Assembly (NCBI GenBank): GCA_013347225.1
Contig: CP054595.1
Span: forward strand, 3,654,415 to 3,718,414
Length of the DNA stretch: 64,000 bases
Direction of reading: 5' to 3'
DNA from: Candidatus Accumulibacter similis
GTDB taxonomy: Bacteria; Pseudomonadota; Gammaproteobacteria; Burkholderiales; Rhodocyclaceae
Made by a program: the position numbers and the translations under genes. Below, piece by piece: positions 54,551 to 62,411 of this stretch; positions within the stretch are counted from its first letter, which is position 1, and each line of letters starts with the position of its first letter. The notes under the pieces were generated by a model. It worked only from the letters and a program-made list of their open reading frames with translations. It did not search any database and was not told the DNA's origin.

Positions 54551-55447
54551 ATGCAATCGACACTCCCATCGAACAGCACTCCAGGTCTTCCCATCCGTGC
54601 CATTCTGGGCGTCTTCAAGCTGCGCATCGGCGTCGTCATCACCTTCACCGCCCTTGCCGGCCTGGCGGTCAGCACCGGGCCTTCACTGACGCCGCTGCAG
54701 ATCCTGGTCCTGGCCCTTTCTGTGCTGGTCTCGTCGGCCAGCGCCGGCGCCTTCAACCAGTATTACGAGTACGATAGCGATCACCTGATGGCGCGCACCA
54801 GCAAGCGCCCCTTCGTCACCGGCCAGCTTCGTCACGGCCCGGTCTGGCTGCTGCTGATCGCCGCCCTGATGATGCTCTCGGTCGGTGCCGCATGGGTCGC
54901 GCTCAATGCCTGGTCGGCGTTGTTCGTCTTCCTCGGCGCCTTCTTCTACGCCATCGTCTATACCGTCTGGCTCAAGCGCCGCACTTGGCTGAACATCGTC
55001 TTCGGCGGACTGGCCGGCAGTTGGGCAGTGCTTGCCGGCGCGACCGCTGCCGATCCGCAACTCGGCGCCGTACCGCTGGCATTGGCACTGGTCCTCTTCC
55101 TGTGGACGCCGCCGCATTTCTGGAGCCTGGCGATCGCTTTCCGTGACGACTACGCCGCCGCGGGAGTGCCGATGCTGCCGGTGGTCGTCGGCGATCAGCG
55201 AGCCGCAAACACGATCTTCGCCAGCACGCTGGCCCTGGTTGCCGCCAGTCTGTTGCCACTGGCCTTCGGCCTCGGTCCGATCTACTTCGCCGGCGCGGCG
55301 ATCGGAGGCTTCCTGTTCATCCAGAAGGCATGGCTGCTGACCCGGCAGCCGAACCGCAAGACGGCGATGGTCTGCTTCCACGCGTCGCTGATGCAGTTGA
55401 CCCTGGTCCTTTGCGCCGCCATCGTCGACACGCAACTGCGCTTCTGA
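54551..55447 (+). CDS. cyoE: Protoheme IX farnesyltransferase
   Basis: 298 residues, about nine membrane helices. The prenyltransferase motifs NQYYEYDSDHLMARTSKRP (N-xxx-DxxD variant) and FRDDYAAAGVPMLPVV are present. Converts heme B to heme O, the step before CtaA. Confidence 0.95.
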   Translation: MQSTLPSNSTPGLPIRAILGVFKLRIGVVITFTALAGLAVSTGPSLTPLQILVLALSVLVSSASAGAFNQYYEYDSDHLMARTSKRPFVTGQLRHGPVWLLLIAALMMLSVGAAWVALNAWSALFVFLGAFFYAIVYTVWLKRRTWLNIVFGGLAGSWAVLAGATAADPQLGAVPLALALVLFLWTPPHFWSLAIAFRDDYAAAGVPMLPVVVGDQRAANTIFASTLALVAASLLPLAFGLGPIYFAGAAIGGFLFIQKAWLLTRQPNRKTAMVCFHASLMQLTLVLCAAIVDTQLRF

Positions 55448-55467
55448 CTCGTGACTGGCGACCTGCG

Positions 55468-56406
55468 GTGATTCGACGAAACTTGTGCGTCCGCCGCAAG
55501 GCTCTGCCGACTGCTCGACTGGCGATGGTCCCGGGAGTGCTGCTCGGCTTCCTCTTCCTGCTGTTTCTGCTGCCGGCAAACCCGCTGCGCGCCGACGAAG
55601 CGGCGGGCGACAAGCCCAGACTCACCGCGCGACCGCAGGGCGCCAAGAGCGGGTTGGCGCTGACCACTCTCGACGAGAAGGCGGCCTTCGCGGTCTCGCA
55701 GGCTGCGATCGGCAAGGAAGTCGGCGATTTCGTCCTCCTCGACCGCCAGGGAAGGCCGGTCGAGCTGTCGCGCTATCGCGGCAAGCCGCTCGTCGTCACC
55801 TTCATCTACACCGCCTGCTTCCAGGTCTGCCCGACGATCACGCGCAACCTGCAGAAAGCTGTCGACACCACGGTCAGCGTCATGGGCGCCGATCGCTTCA
55901 ACGTCATCAGCATCGGTTTCAACCAACCCTTCGACTCGCCGGCCGCACTGGCGGACTTCTCCCGGCAGTATGGCATCCGCCTGCCGAACTGGGAGTTCCT
56001 CAGCCCTGCCCCGGCAGTCGTCGGCGACCTGACGGCGAATTTCGGTTTCAGCTACGTCGCCACTCCGGCCGGCTTCGACCACATCAACCAGGTGACGCTG
56101 GTGGACGCCGACGGGCGGATCGTCCGCCAGGTCTACGGCGAGAAGTTCACCGCCGAAGACCTCGCCGAACCGCTCAAGCTGCTGATCACCGGCTCGGCGA
56201 TCCCGCCCGAGGCCGGCACGCTGCAGGAGATCATGGAACGTGTGCGCATCCTCTGCTCGATCTACGATCCGGTCACTGGCCGCTACCGGACCAACTACTC
56301 GCTGTACTTCCAGTTTGCCGGTTTCATCACCTTCGTCGGCTTCATGATCTATCTGTCGATCAACTTCTGGAAGAACCGGCGCCGCAGCGAAGGCAAGGCG
56401 CAGTAG
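55468..56406 (+). CDS. SCO1/SenC copper-delivery protein
   Basis: 312 residues from GTG 55468, chosen because it gives a basic N-region before the hydrophobic signal; an ATG at 55525 is possible. Thioredoxin fold with copper ligands Cys117 and Cys121 (TACFQVCPT) and His204 (GFDHINQV), and a C-terminal membrane helix. Loads the CuA site of subunit II. 4 bp before nikR. Confidence 0.85.
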   Translation: MIRRNLCVRRKALPTARLAMVPGVLLGFLFLLFLLPANPLRADEAAGDKPRLTARPQGAKSGLALTTLDEKAAFAVSQAAIGKEVGDFVLLDRQGRPVELSRYRGKPLVVTFIYTACFQVCPTITRNLQKAVDTTVSVMGADRFNVISIGFNQPFDSPAALADFSRQYGIRLPNWEFLSPAPAVVGDLTANFGFSYVATPAGFDHINQVTLVDADGRIVRQVYGEKFTAEDLAEPLKLLITGSAIPPEAGTLQEIMERVRILCSIYDPVTGRYRTNYSLYFQFAGFITFVGFMIYLSINFWKNRRRSEGKAQ

Positions 56407-56410
56407 ACCG

Positions 56411-56893
56411 ATGCAGCGCTTCACCATCTCGCTCGAGGTTCCGCTCGCCGAGGCCTTCGACGAACTGATCCGCAGCAAGGGCTACCGCTCGCGCTCGGAG
56501 GCGATCCGCGACCTGCTGCGGCAGCAACTCGGTGCGCATCAGCTGCAGAGTGACGAAGCGTCCTACTGCATCGCTACCGTCTCCTACATCTACAACCACC
56601 ACCAGCGCGAGCTGGCGGAGCGCCTGACGGCGCTGCAACACCAGCACCACGACCTGACGCTGTCGGCCATGCATGCCCACCTCGACCACGACAACTGCAT
56701 CGAAGCGGTGTTTCTGCGTGGGCCGACGACAGCCGTGCGCGAGTTTGCCGACGCGCTGCTCGCCGAGCGCGGCGTTCGCCATGGCCAGCTCAACCTGGTA
56801 CCAGCGGACATCGGGCACGAGCCGCATCAGCACCGGTCCGCGGCCGGCGCGGGCACCCTCCTGCCGCACGTCCATAGCACTCCGAAGACCTGA
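56411..56893 (+). CDS. nikR: Nickel-responsive regulator NikR
   Basis: 160 residues. Ribbon-helix-helix DNA-binding domain (about 1-45) and ACT-like nickel domain; ligands His88, His90, Cys96 in SAMHAHLDHDNC, with His79/80 near. A His-rich tail (IGHEPHQH) is extra. It follows senC by 4 bp in an oxidase cluster, which is an odd place for a nickel regulator. No nik operator seen. Confidence 0.9.
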   Translation: MQRFTISLEVPLAEAFDELIRSKGYRSRSEAIRDLLRQQLGAHQLQSDEASYCIATVSYIYNHHQRELAERLTALQHQHHDLTLSAMHAHLDHDNCIEAVFLRGPTTAVREFADALLAERGVRHGQLNLVPADIGHEPHQHRSAAGAGTLLPHVHSTPKT

Positions 56894-56909
56894 CAGCGGG
56901 ATCGTCGAT

Positions 56910-56951
56910 TTGACCCGTGTCAATTCGCCGCGCAAGAGCGACCAATATAAT
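56910..56951 (+). promoter_or_regulatory. FNR/DNR-like box and -10 upstream of the cytochrome b fusions
   Basis: TTGACCCGTGTCAA (56910-56923) is a perfect palindrome of the FNR-family type (TTGAC-N4-GTCAA). A perfect TATAAT (56946-56951) sets the start near 56957-56958, placing the box centre at about -41.5. There is no good -35, as expected for an activator-dependent promoter. Confidence 0.75.
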
Positions 56952-56993
56952 CAACGGCTAATAATTACCGGCGGCACACCTCCTGGTCCTTCC

Positions 56994-58565
56994 GTGAGTT
57001 TCCACACCACTTTGCGCAAGGGCGCGAGCAGCGTCTTCCTGCGCATCGAAGAAGCTCTCGACGGTCCGTTTGGCGGCGCCGACAACCCGCTGCGCCACCT
57101 TGGCGCCCTCGGCCTCTACCTGCTGTGGATCATTGTCGGCAGCGGCCTCTATCTGTACACCGTGCTCGACACCGGCATCGACGCCGTATACAAGTCGATC
57201 GGCTACCTGTCAGTCGAGCAGTGGTATCTCGGTGGCGTTCTGCGCAGCCTGCATCGCTACGCGTCCGACGGCTTCATGCTGGTGATGGCGCTGCACCTGA
57301 TCCGTGAATGGGGCTACGGACGCTACTACGGCTTTCGCCTCTATTCGTGGATCACCGGTGTTCCGCTGCTCTGGCTGGCGTACATCAGCGGCATCGGCGG
57401 CTACTGGATCGTCTGGGACCAGCTCGCGCAACTCTCGGCCACCGCCACGGCCGAGTTGCTCGACTGGTTGCCGATCTTCAGCGAACCTTCGGCCCGCAAC
57501 TTCCTCACCCCCGACTCGATCAGCGATCGCTTCTTCACCGTGCTGGTCTTCATTCATCTCGGCGTACCGCTGCTGCTGATCCTCGGCCTCTGGGCGCACG
57601 TGCATCGCATCAGTCACGTGGACTACCTGCCGACGCGCCGGGTGATGCTGGCGACGCTGCTGGCGCTGATCGTCCTCTCGCTGCTGCAGCCGGCGCTGAG
57701 CAACCCACCGGCCAATCTGGCGGTGATTCCCGGCGCACTCGACTTCGACTGGTTCATCCTCTTCATCCATCCGCTGACCGACTTCACTTCGCCAGGGGTC
57801 GTGTGGCTGCTGCTCTTCGCCCTCACCGCCCTGCTGATCGCCCTGCCGCTGCTGCCACACCCGGCGCCGGAACCGGTGGCGGTCGTCGATCCGGCCAACT
57901 GCACCGGCTGCGATCGCTGCCTTGCCGACTGCCCCTACGCGGCAATCGCCATGCAGCCGCACCCGTTGCGCCCGGGCTTCAGGCTGGCCATGGTCGACAG
58001 CGAGCTCTGCGCAGCCTGCGGCATCTGTGCCGGCTCGTGCCCTTCCTCGACGCCCTTCCGCCGCCGCGAGACGCTGGTCACCGGCATCGACATGCCGCAA
58101 CAACCCATCCATGCGCTGCGCGAGCAGCTCGAAGAGGCGCTCGCGGGACTGGCTGGCGCGCACCGGGTCGTCGTCTTCGCCTGCGCCCGCGGTGCCGAAG
58201 CGAGCGCACTGGCAGCCGCCGACACGGCGGTACTACCGCTGCTGTGCGCCGGCATGTTACCGCCATCCTTCGTCGAATACGCACTGCGCGGCGGCGCCGA
58301 CGGCGTGCTGCTGAATACCTGCCGCCCGGGGGGCTGTGACTTCCGGCTTGGCGATCGCTGGACGCGCGAGCGCCTAGCGGGTGCGCGCGAACCGCACCTG
58401 CGGCGAACGGTACCCGCGGCGCGGCTGCAGCTCTGCGCCGCCGCCGCCGGCGACGAAGGCACCCTCAGTGCTGCCCTGGACGAATTCAGGGCCCGCCTCG
58501 ACAACGAGGCTCTGGCGGGCGAGCGACTTCAACCCTATCTGCGGAGAGCGTCAAACCATGCCTAA
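56994..58565 (+). CDS. Cytochrome b - 2[4Fe-4S] - MvhD fusion protein
   Basis: 523 residues from GTG 56994. Residues about 35-285 are a cytochrome b/b6 domain with bis-heme ligands His87, His101, His188, His202 (both pairs 14 apart). Then two 4Fe-4S sites (Cys303, 306, 309, 313; Cys339, 342, 345, 349), then an MvhD/HdrD-type Fe-S domain (about 390-460) with Cys397, 418, 443, 448. MvhD normally passes electrons to the HdrA flavin subunit in electron bifurcation. The fusion would connect the quinone pool to a ferredoxin-like chain. Overlaps the next gene by 8 bp. Confidence 0.85.
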   Translation: MSFHTTLRKGASSVFLRIEEALDGPFGGADNPLRHLGALGLYLLWIIVGSGLYLYTVLDTGIDAVYKSIGYLSVEQWYLGGVLRSLHRYASDGFMLVMALHLIREWGYGRYYGFRLYSWITGVPLLWLAYISGIGGYWIVWDQLAQLSATATAELLDWLPIFSEPSARNFLTPDSISDRFFTVLVFIHLGVPLLLILGLWAHVHRISHVDYLPTRRVMLATLLALIVLSLLQPALSNPPANLAVIPGALDFDWFILFIHPLTDFTSPGVVWLLLFALTALLIALPLLPHPAPEPVAVVDPANCTGCDRCLADCPYAAIAMQPHPLRPGFRLAMVDSELCAACGICAGSCPSSTPFRRRETLVTGIDMPQQPIHALREQLEEALAGLAGAHRVVVFACARGAEASALAAADTAVLPLLCAGMLPPSFVEYALRGGADGVLLNTCRPGGCDFRLGDRWTRERLAGAREPHLRRTVPAARLQLCAAAAGDEGTLSAALDEFRARLDNEALAGERLQPYLRRASNHA

Positions 58566-59055
58566 ACCCGTCGCCATCATCGGTCAGGTGATCCTCTACG
58601 GTGCCTTTGCCGCCTTCATCGGCTACTTCGCCACCTCGCCAAAGTACCACGAGGTTGCCGACGACGTGGCGCTGATCAAGTTGTCGATCAGCCACCTCGG
58701 CGAGCGTGAATGCCGCAAGCGAAGTCCCGATGAACTGGCGAAGATGCCGCCCAACATGCGCGCGCCGCTGGACTGCCCGCGCGAGCGCTCGGACATCAGG
58801 CTGGAAGTGGATCTCGACGGTCAGCCCATCCTGCAGACGGTGATGCGCCCGACCGGCCTCTACAAGGATGGCGTGTCGACAATCTACAGGCGTTTCGAGG
58901 TGAAGGCCGGCAGTCACCAGCTCGCGGTCCGCATGAATGACAACCTCGTCAAACCGGGATTCAACTTCGTCAAGGAAGAACGGATCAGCCTCAAGCCGCA
59001 TCAGGTGATGGTGATCGACTTCAACCCCGACCAGGGCGGCCTGTTCTTCAGGTGA
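58558..59055 (+). CDS. Membrane-anchored protein between the two cytochrome b fusions
   Basis: 165 residues. One N-terminal membrane helix (about 7-25), then a beta-rich domain with two Cys (ECRKRSP; LDCPRERSD) and the end DFNPDQGGLFFR. No heme motif (CxxCH). Translated from an ATG inside the end of the fusion gene. Perhaps an assembly or binding subunit; no family recognised. Confidence 0.65.
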   Translation: MPKPVAIIGQVILYGAFAAFIGYFATSPKYHEVADDVALIKLSISHLGERECRKRSPDELAKMPPNMRAPLDCPRERSDIRLEVDLDGQPILQTVMRPTGLYKDGVSTIYRRFEVKAGSHQLAVRMNDNLVKPGFNFVKEERISLKPHQVMVIDFNPDQGGLFFR

Positions 59056-59117
59056 TCGCCCTTCGCGGCGAACGGCAGTCCACAGACGCTTCCCCAATTT
59101 CCCGAGCTGACATCGAC

Positions 59118-61031
59118 ATGGTCAAGGTCCTGCAACAAATCCTGCGCTGGCTGTTCATGCGCATCGAGAACATCTTCAACGTCGCTTTCGGCGACAAGAT
59201 GAACCCCTTCTACCATCTGGGCACGATCAGCTTCTGGCAGTTCTGGCTGCTGCTCGTCTCCGGTCTGTACCTCTACATCTTCGCCGACACCGGCGTCCAT
59301 GACGCCTTCGAGTCGGTCGAGAGCATCACCCACGACCAGTGGTGGGCCGGTGGCATCCTGCGCAGCATCCACCGCTACGCCACCGACGGCATGATCCTGA
59401 CGATGCTGCTGCACATGCTGCGGCACTTCGCCTACGATCGCTATCGCGGCTTTCGCTCGTTCTCCTGGCTGACCGGGGTCGCCCTGCTGTGGCTGATCTA
59501 CATCGCCGGCGTCAATGGCTTCATGCTCGTCTGGGACAGGCTGGCACAGTTCGTCGTCATCGCCACCGCCGAGTGGTTCGACGTCCTGCCGATGTTCAAC
59601 GGTACGCTGATCCGCAATTTCCTCTACCTCGAGAGCGTCAACAGCCGCCTGTTCACGCTGCTCGCCTTCATCCACATCGGTGCGCCGCTGATCGTCGCCT
59701 TCATCATGTGGGTGCATGTGCAGCGCGTGCCGCGTGCGCACATCAATCCGCCGCGACCGATCGCCATCGCCGTGACGCTGATGTTCCTCGTGCTGGCGCT
59801 GCTGAAGCCGATCGTCAGCCAGGGCGGCGAGGCCGACATGTCGGTGGTGCCGACGAACATCGACTTCGACTGGTTCGAGTTGCCGGTGCTGGCGCTGGTC
59901 TACGTAATCAACCCGCTGCATCTCTGGTACTGGGTTCTCGGACTGACTGCCCTCCTCCTCCTGGTGCCATGGTTGCCGCCGAAGAAGCACGGCTCGGCGC
60001 AGGCGCTGACCGCGGTCACCTTCCATCCCGACCGGCGGGCGGTCAGCGCCCGCTTCGACGAAACGCTGCTCGACGCCGGCCTGCGCCAGGACATCGACCT
60101 GCCCTACGAGTGCCGCAACGGCGGCTGCGGCGTCTGCAAATGCACGGTCCTGCATGGCAGGGTCGATCCCGGCCTCTACCAGCCGAGCGCGCTGTCGGCC
60201 GCCGAGCTGGCACAGGGCAAGGTCCTGATGTGCTGCGCCACCGCGCTCGAGGACGCCGAGATCGAGTATCAGGCGAGCGCGGCACCGAAAGCCTTCCGCG
60301 AATACACCGCGAAGGTCGTCCACATGCACCGGCTGACGCACGACGTCATGCAGGTGCTGCTGCGATTGCCCGACGGCGAGCAGATCAGCTTCAAGGCCGG
60401 CCAGTACGTCAACATCATTCTCGAGGATGGCCAGCGGCGTGCCTTCTCCTTCGCCAACCCGCCGCACCAGCCGGACTTCGTCGAACTGCAGATCCGCCTG
60501 ATGCCCGGCGGCCGCTTTACGACGCACGTCTTCGAGACGATGAGGGAAGGCGACGAGGTGCGCTTCGAGGGACCGATCGGCGATTTCACCCTGCGCGAGT
60601 CGGAACGGCCGATCGTCTTCGTCGCTGGCGCCACCGGTTTCGCGCCGGTCAAGAGCATGGTCGAGGATGCCTTCAAGCGTGGCCTGAAACGCGAGATCCA
60701 TCTCTACTGGGGAGTGAAGGCCCTCAAGGACCTCTACCTGCCCGAGTTGCCGGCCCGCTGGGCACGCGAGCACAGCAACTTCCACTTCATCCCGGTGCTC
60801 TCCGAGCCGGCTCCGGAAGACCGGTGGAGCGGCCGTACGGGCCTGGTGCACGAGGCGATTCTCGCCGACTTCCCGGAACTGCAACAGCACGAGATCTACG
60901 CCTGCGGCTCGGTCAGGATGGTCGAGGCGATCTTCCCGTTCCTGAAGCAGCACGGCGCCGAGGACGGTGCCTGCTTCTCCGACGCCTTCAGCGTCTCGGC
61001 ACGATCGATGGCGTTTCAGCCACGGAGGTAG
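59118..61031 (+). CDS. Cytochrome b - [2Fe-2S] - FAD - NAD(P) fusion reductase
   Basis: 637 residues from ATG 59118 (GTG 59052 would add 22). Cytochrome b/b6 domain with His85, His99, His186, His200; a plant-type 2Fe-2S ferredoxin (Cys332, 337, 340 or 342, with Cys372/373); an FAD domain (RAFSFAN, about 441); an NAD(P) domain (GATGFAP, about 504). It can be drawn as quinol to NAD(P)+ electron transfer or the reverse. From memory, such a cytochrome b/b6-flavin-NAD(P) fusion was reported in the Accumulibacter sludge metagenome as a possible way to run the TCA cycle anaerobically. Confidence 0.9.
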   Translation: MVKVLQQILRWLFMRIENIFNVAFGDKMNPFYHLGTISFWQFWLLLVSGLYLYIFADTGVHDAFESVESITHDQWWAGGILRSIHRYATDGMILTMLLHMLRHFAYDRYRGFRSFSWLTGVALLWLIYIAGVNGFMLVWDRLAQFVVIATAEWFDVLPMFNGTLIRNFLYLESVNSRLFTLLAFIHIGAPLIVAFIMWVHVQRVPRAHINPPRPIAIAVTLMFLVLALLKPIVSQGGEADMSVVPTNIDFDWFELPVLALVYVINPLHLWYWVLGLTALLLLVPWLPPKKHGSAQALTAVTFHPDRRAVSARFDETLLDAGLRQDIDLPYECRNGGCGVCKCTVLHGRVDPGLYQPSALSAAELAQGKVLMCCATALEDAEIEYQASAAPKAFREYTAKVVHMHRLTHDVMQVLLRLPDGEQISFKAGQYVNIILEDGQRRAFSFANPPHQPDFVELQIRLMPGGRFTTHVFETMREGDEVRFEGPIGDFTLRESERPIVFVAGATGFAPVKSMVEDAFKRGLKREIHLYWGVKALKDLYLPELPARWAREHSNFHFIPVLSEPAPEDRWSGRTGLVHEAILADFPELQQHEIYACGSVRMVEAIFPFLKQHGAEDGACFSDAFSVSARSMAFQPRR

Positions 61032-61400
61032 CGAGACGATTGGCAACACGGCCGCCCTCGCGCAGGCTGGGCGGGGATCCTGCCGCCCCTGGTGGACAGA
61101 GAGGCTCGCGACAAGCAGTCAGGGGCGTTTGGGCCAACGCGGACGGTACGGCAGCTCGCCGCTGTTCCGATGCCGGCCACGACACCAGACGAGGCGAGTT
61201 CCCAGCACGCCGGCACGCTGCCAACGCGACGGCTGCTCATGACCTTGCGAGTCTTCCGGTGCGCACCCGCACTGCTGGTATCATCTTCCTCCACGGACAG
61301 GCAGTGCGCTTCGAGGAAGCGGGCCGAGGCCATTTTCTGCCAGATGCGGTCACCGCGTCTCACAATGTGCGGAAAGTCTCCAACGACAGGGAGGCCACCC
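61032..61400. other. Intergenic region (369 bp)
   Basis: No open frame here looks coding. TATCAT at 61279-61284 is a possible -10 for the cytochrome c gene, without a -35 at good spacing. No FNR-type box is seen. Confidence 0.35.
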
Positions 61401-61754
61401 ATGAAAAAAGCGAATCTTGCCCGGCACCGCAGTCGCCTGCCACTTGCCGCATTGCTCCTCGGTCTGTTTCCCCTGGTGAGCCACGCGGCCGACCGGAGCG
61501 GCAAGGAAGTGGTCGATACAGTCTGCATCGCCTGCCACGGACCGGGCAAGGACGGCGCTCCGAAGATCGGTGACATCGACGCCTGGAAGCCTCGCCTGCA
61601 GAACGGCGTCGCCCCGCTGGTGAACTCCGCCATTGGTGGCCACAAGGGCATGCCGGCACGCGGCGGCATGGCGAGCCTCAGCGACGCCGAAATCCGTGCT
61701 GCCGTCAATTGCATGGTCGGGCAGACCGCGGGCGCTGCAGTCAAGCAGCACTGA
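61401..61754 (+). CDS. Cytochrome c5-type periplasmic cytochrome
   Basis: 117 residues. Signal peptide (about 1-29, ending SHAA), heme site CIACH, and a distal Met in KGMPARGGMA typical of cytochrome c5/c555. GGGAGG site 6 bp before the ATG. A plausible electron donor to the CuA subunit II or a partner of the cytochrome b fusions. Confidence 0.88.
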   Translation: MKKANLARHRSRLPLAALLLGLFPLVSHAADRSGKEVVDTVCIACHGPGKDGAPKIGDIDAWKPRLQNGVAPLVNSAIGGHKGMPARGGMASLSDAEIRAAVNCMVGQTAGAAVKQH

Positions 61755-61829
61755 GCGGAGAAGGATGGAGCGGACGGGCTGCTCAGGAGCGGCAGCGAGG
61801 ACCGATCCCCCCTGCCGCGTGCAGTGCTC

Positions 61830-62411
61830 TCAGTCCCCGACCAGCCGCAACAGCATCGGCTCCAGCGTCGCCTCGTCGAGCCTCCCGAGGCGGCTGCCTG
61901 CGAGCCCCCCGTCGCGGTCGATGACTATTGTGGTGGGCAGTCCGCGCACCTGCAGGGCGGGCGTCTGGCTGCCAGCCGCGTCGCCGACCAGCAGCGGGTA
62001 GGCCACCGGCGTCCGGCGAACGAAGGCCTGCATCTTCTCCACGTCGTCGATGCCGATGCCGACGAACTGCACGCCGCGTGCCGAGTACTTCTCCTGCAGG
62101 CGCGAGAACGCCGGCATTTCCTCGACGCACGGCGCGCACCAACTGGCCCAGTAATTGACCACCAGCACCTTGCCGCGCCACTGCGCGATCGCCTGCGGCT
62201 TACCGGCGAGATCGGGCAGCGTCAGTGCCATGATCGCGTCGGCCATCGCCTGCCCCTGCTCCGGCGGCATGTTCGCACCCGAAATCAGGCCCGGCGGCAC
62301 CGCGCCCGGCAGCCGTGCCGGCTGCAGCAGGCGATGACCGAGCCAGCCGATCGTCACCAGCGTTGCGATCCCGGCCGCCACAGCCAGCAGCAGCGCAGTC
62401 TGTCGCCTCAT
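61830..62411 (-). CDS. TlpA/ResA-type thiol-disulfide oxidoreductase
   Basis: 193 residues. N-terminal membrane anchor (about 6-26), then a thioredoxin fold with WCAPC (Cys92, Cys95). The usual AhpC/TSA-like core and a cis-Pro (VRGLPTTIVID) are present. Reduces cysteines for heme or copper insertion in the periplasm. Start overlaps the stop of the heme-copper gene (ATGA), so it serves that protein. Confidence 0.9.
   Translation of the reverse strand: MRRQTALLLAVAAGIATLVTIGWLGHRLLQPARLPGAVPPGLISGANMPPEQGQAMADAIMALTLPDLAGKPQAIAQWRGKVLVVNYWASWCAPCVEEMPAFSRLQEKYSARGVQFVGIGIDDVEKMQAFVRRTPVAYPLLVGDAAGSQTPALQVRGLPTTIVIDRDGGLAGSRLGRLDEATLEPMLLRLVGD

Noticed and set aside
61032..61400. Longer cytochrome c protein starting at 61092
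   Set aside because: The upstream part has no signal-like or domain features, and the ATG at 61401 has a strong ribosome-binding site and a normal signal peptide.
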